Assembly: GCA_027596075.1 (NCBI GenBank)
Contig: JADGJC010000238.1
Coordinates: forward strand, 45,168 to 65,251
Direction: 5' to 3'
DNA from: Rhizophlyctis rosea
Taxonomy: Eukaryota > Chytridiomycota > Chytridiomycetes > Rhizophlyctidales > Rhizophlyctidaceae
DNA: 20,084 nucleotides
The notes below the pieces were generated by a model. That model saw nothing but the letters and a program-made list of their open reading frames with translations, ran no database searches and was not told the DNA's origin. Positions 20,010-20,084 of the stretch are shown here, piece after piece. Both the position numbers and the translations under genes were made by a program. Numbering within the stretch: position 1 is the first letter of the stretch; every line of letters starts with the position of its first letter.

Positions 20010-20084
20010 TATGTTGTTCATTATTCAATTTTCAATATACATCCAAACAGTTAACCATCGTGTTCATTTGAGTGTGTATTGCTA

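Larger units (their letters stand above)
19741..20084. promoter_or_regulatory. Non-coding right edge: possible promoter or LTR fragment
   Basis: No ORF of note. It contains GTCACGTGAT (19856-19865) and its exact reverse complement ATCACGTGAC (19911-19920), both centred on the E-box CACGTG. A related ACATGTGAC lies between them, and a GT-rich microsatellite follows. An AT-rich tail (20020-20045) resembles a TATA or polyadenylation region. It could be the upstream region of the minus-strand coiled-coil gene, or an LTR cut by the window edge. No tRNA primer-binding site can be seen. Confidence 0.3.

Overview
The window looks like nuclear DNA of a filamentous or zoosporic fungus. It has short GT-AG introns, a secreted protein with two fungal-type cellulose-binding modules (CBM1), and a broken gene that couples an F-box-like segment to ankyrin-type repeats. 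That last combination is common in Chytridiomycota such as the Rhizoclosmatium/Chytriomyces group. The chytrid placement is inference from gene style, not from a marker gene. No rRNA, tRNA or CRISPR array was found.

Only one gene is intact beyond reasonable doubt. It lies at 10641-12239 (+), with three exons, two introns and 482 predicted residues. The order is signal peptide, CBM1, three tandem six-cysteine repeats with identical cysteine spacing, second CBM1, ten-cysteine TIL (trypsin-inhibitor-like) domain, Thr-rich linker, and a separate ten-cysteine C-terminal module on its own exon. A TATA box lies about 110 bases upstream of the ATG. This is the most interesting object in the window: a multi-module secreted protein that probably binds cellulose and carries apparently undescribed cysteine modules.

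Left half (1-10300): gene-poor. It holds a 15-bp perfect inverted repeat (2054-2117), a MITE-like element of about 592 bp bounded by 14-bp terminal inverted repeats (3342-3933), one coding-like orphan ORF with a possible intron (4211-4928), a possible F-box-like remnant (5878-6207), and several short coding-like ORFs that I cannot identify. Most of the rest shows no convincing gene.

Right half (12240-20084): a graveyard of gene relics. It includes an unrecognised minus-strand relic (about 12600-13650), a short minus-strand relic (about 15728-16032), a charged coiled-coil-like relic (16430-17204), an F-box/ankyrin pseudogene with stops and a frameshift (17206-18179), and a minus-strand Gln/Glu/Arg-rich coiled-coil gene with two in-frame TAG codons (18531-19740). 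The right edge (19741-20084) is non-coding, with paired CACGTG palindromes and a short GT-rich microsatellite. It could be a promoter or part of an LTR.

The layout (one intact secreted CBM1 gene among decayed multigene-family members and small repeats) suggests a fast-evolving accessory region. I see no evidence that the genes form a pathway or cluster.
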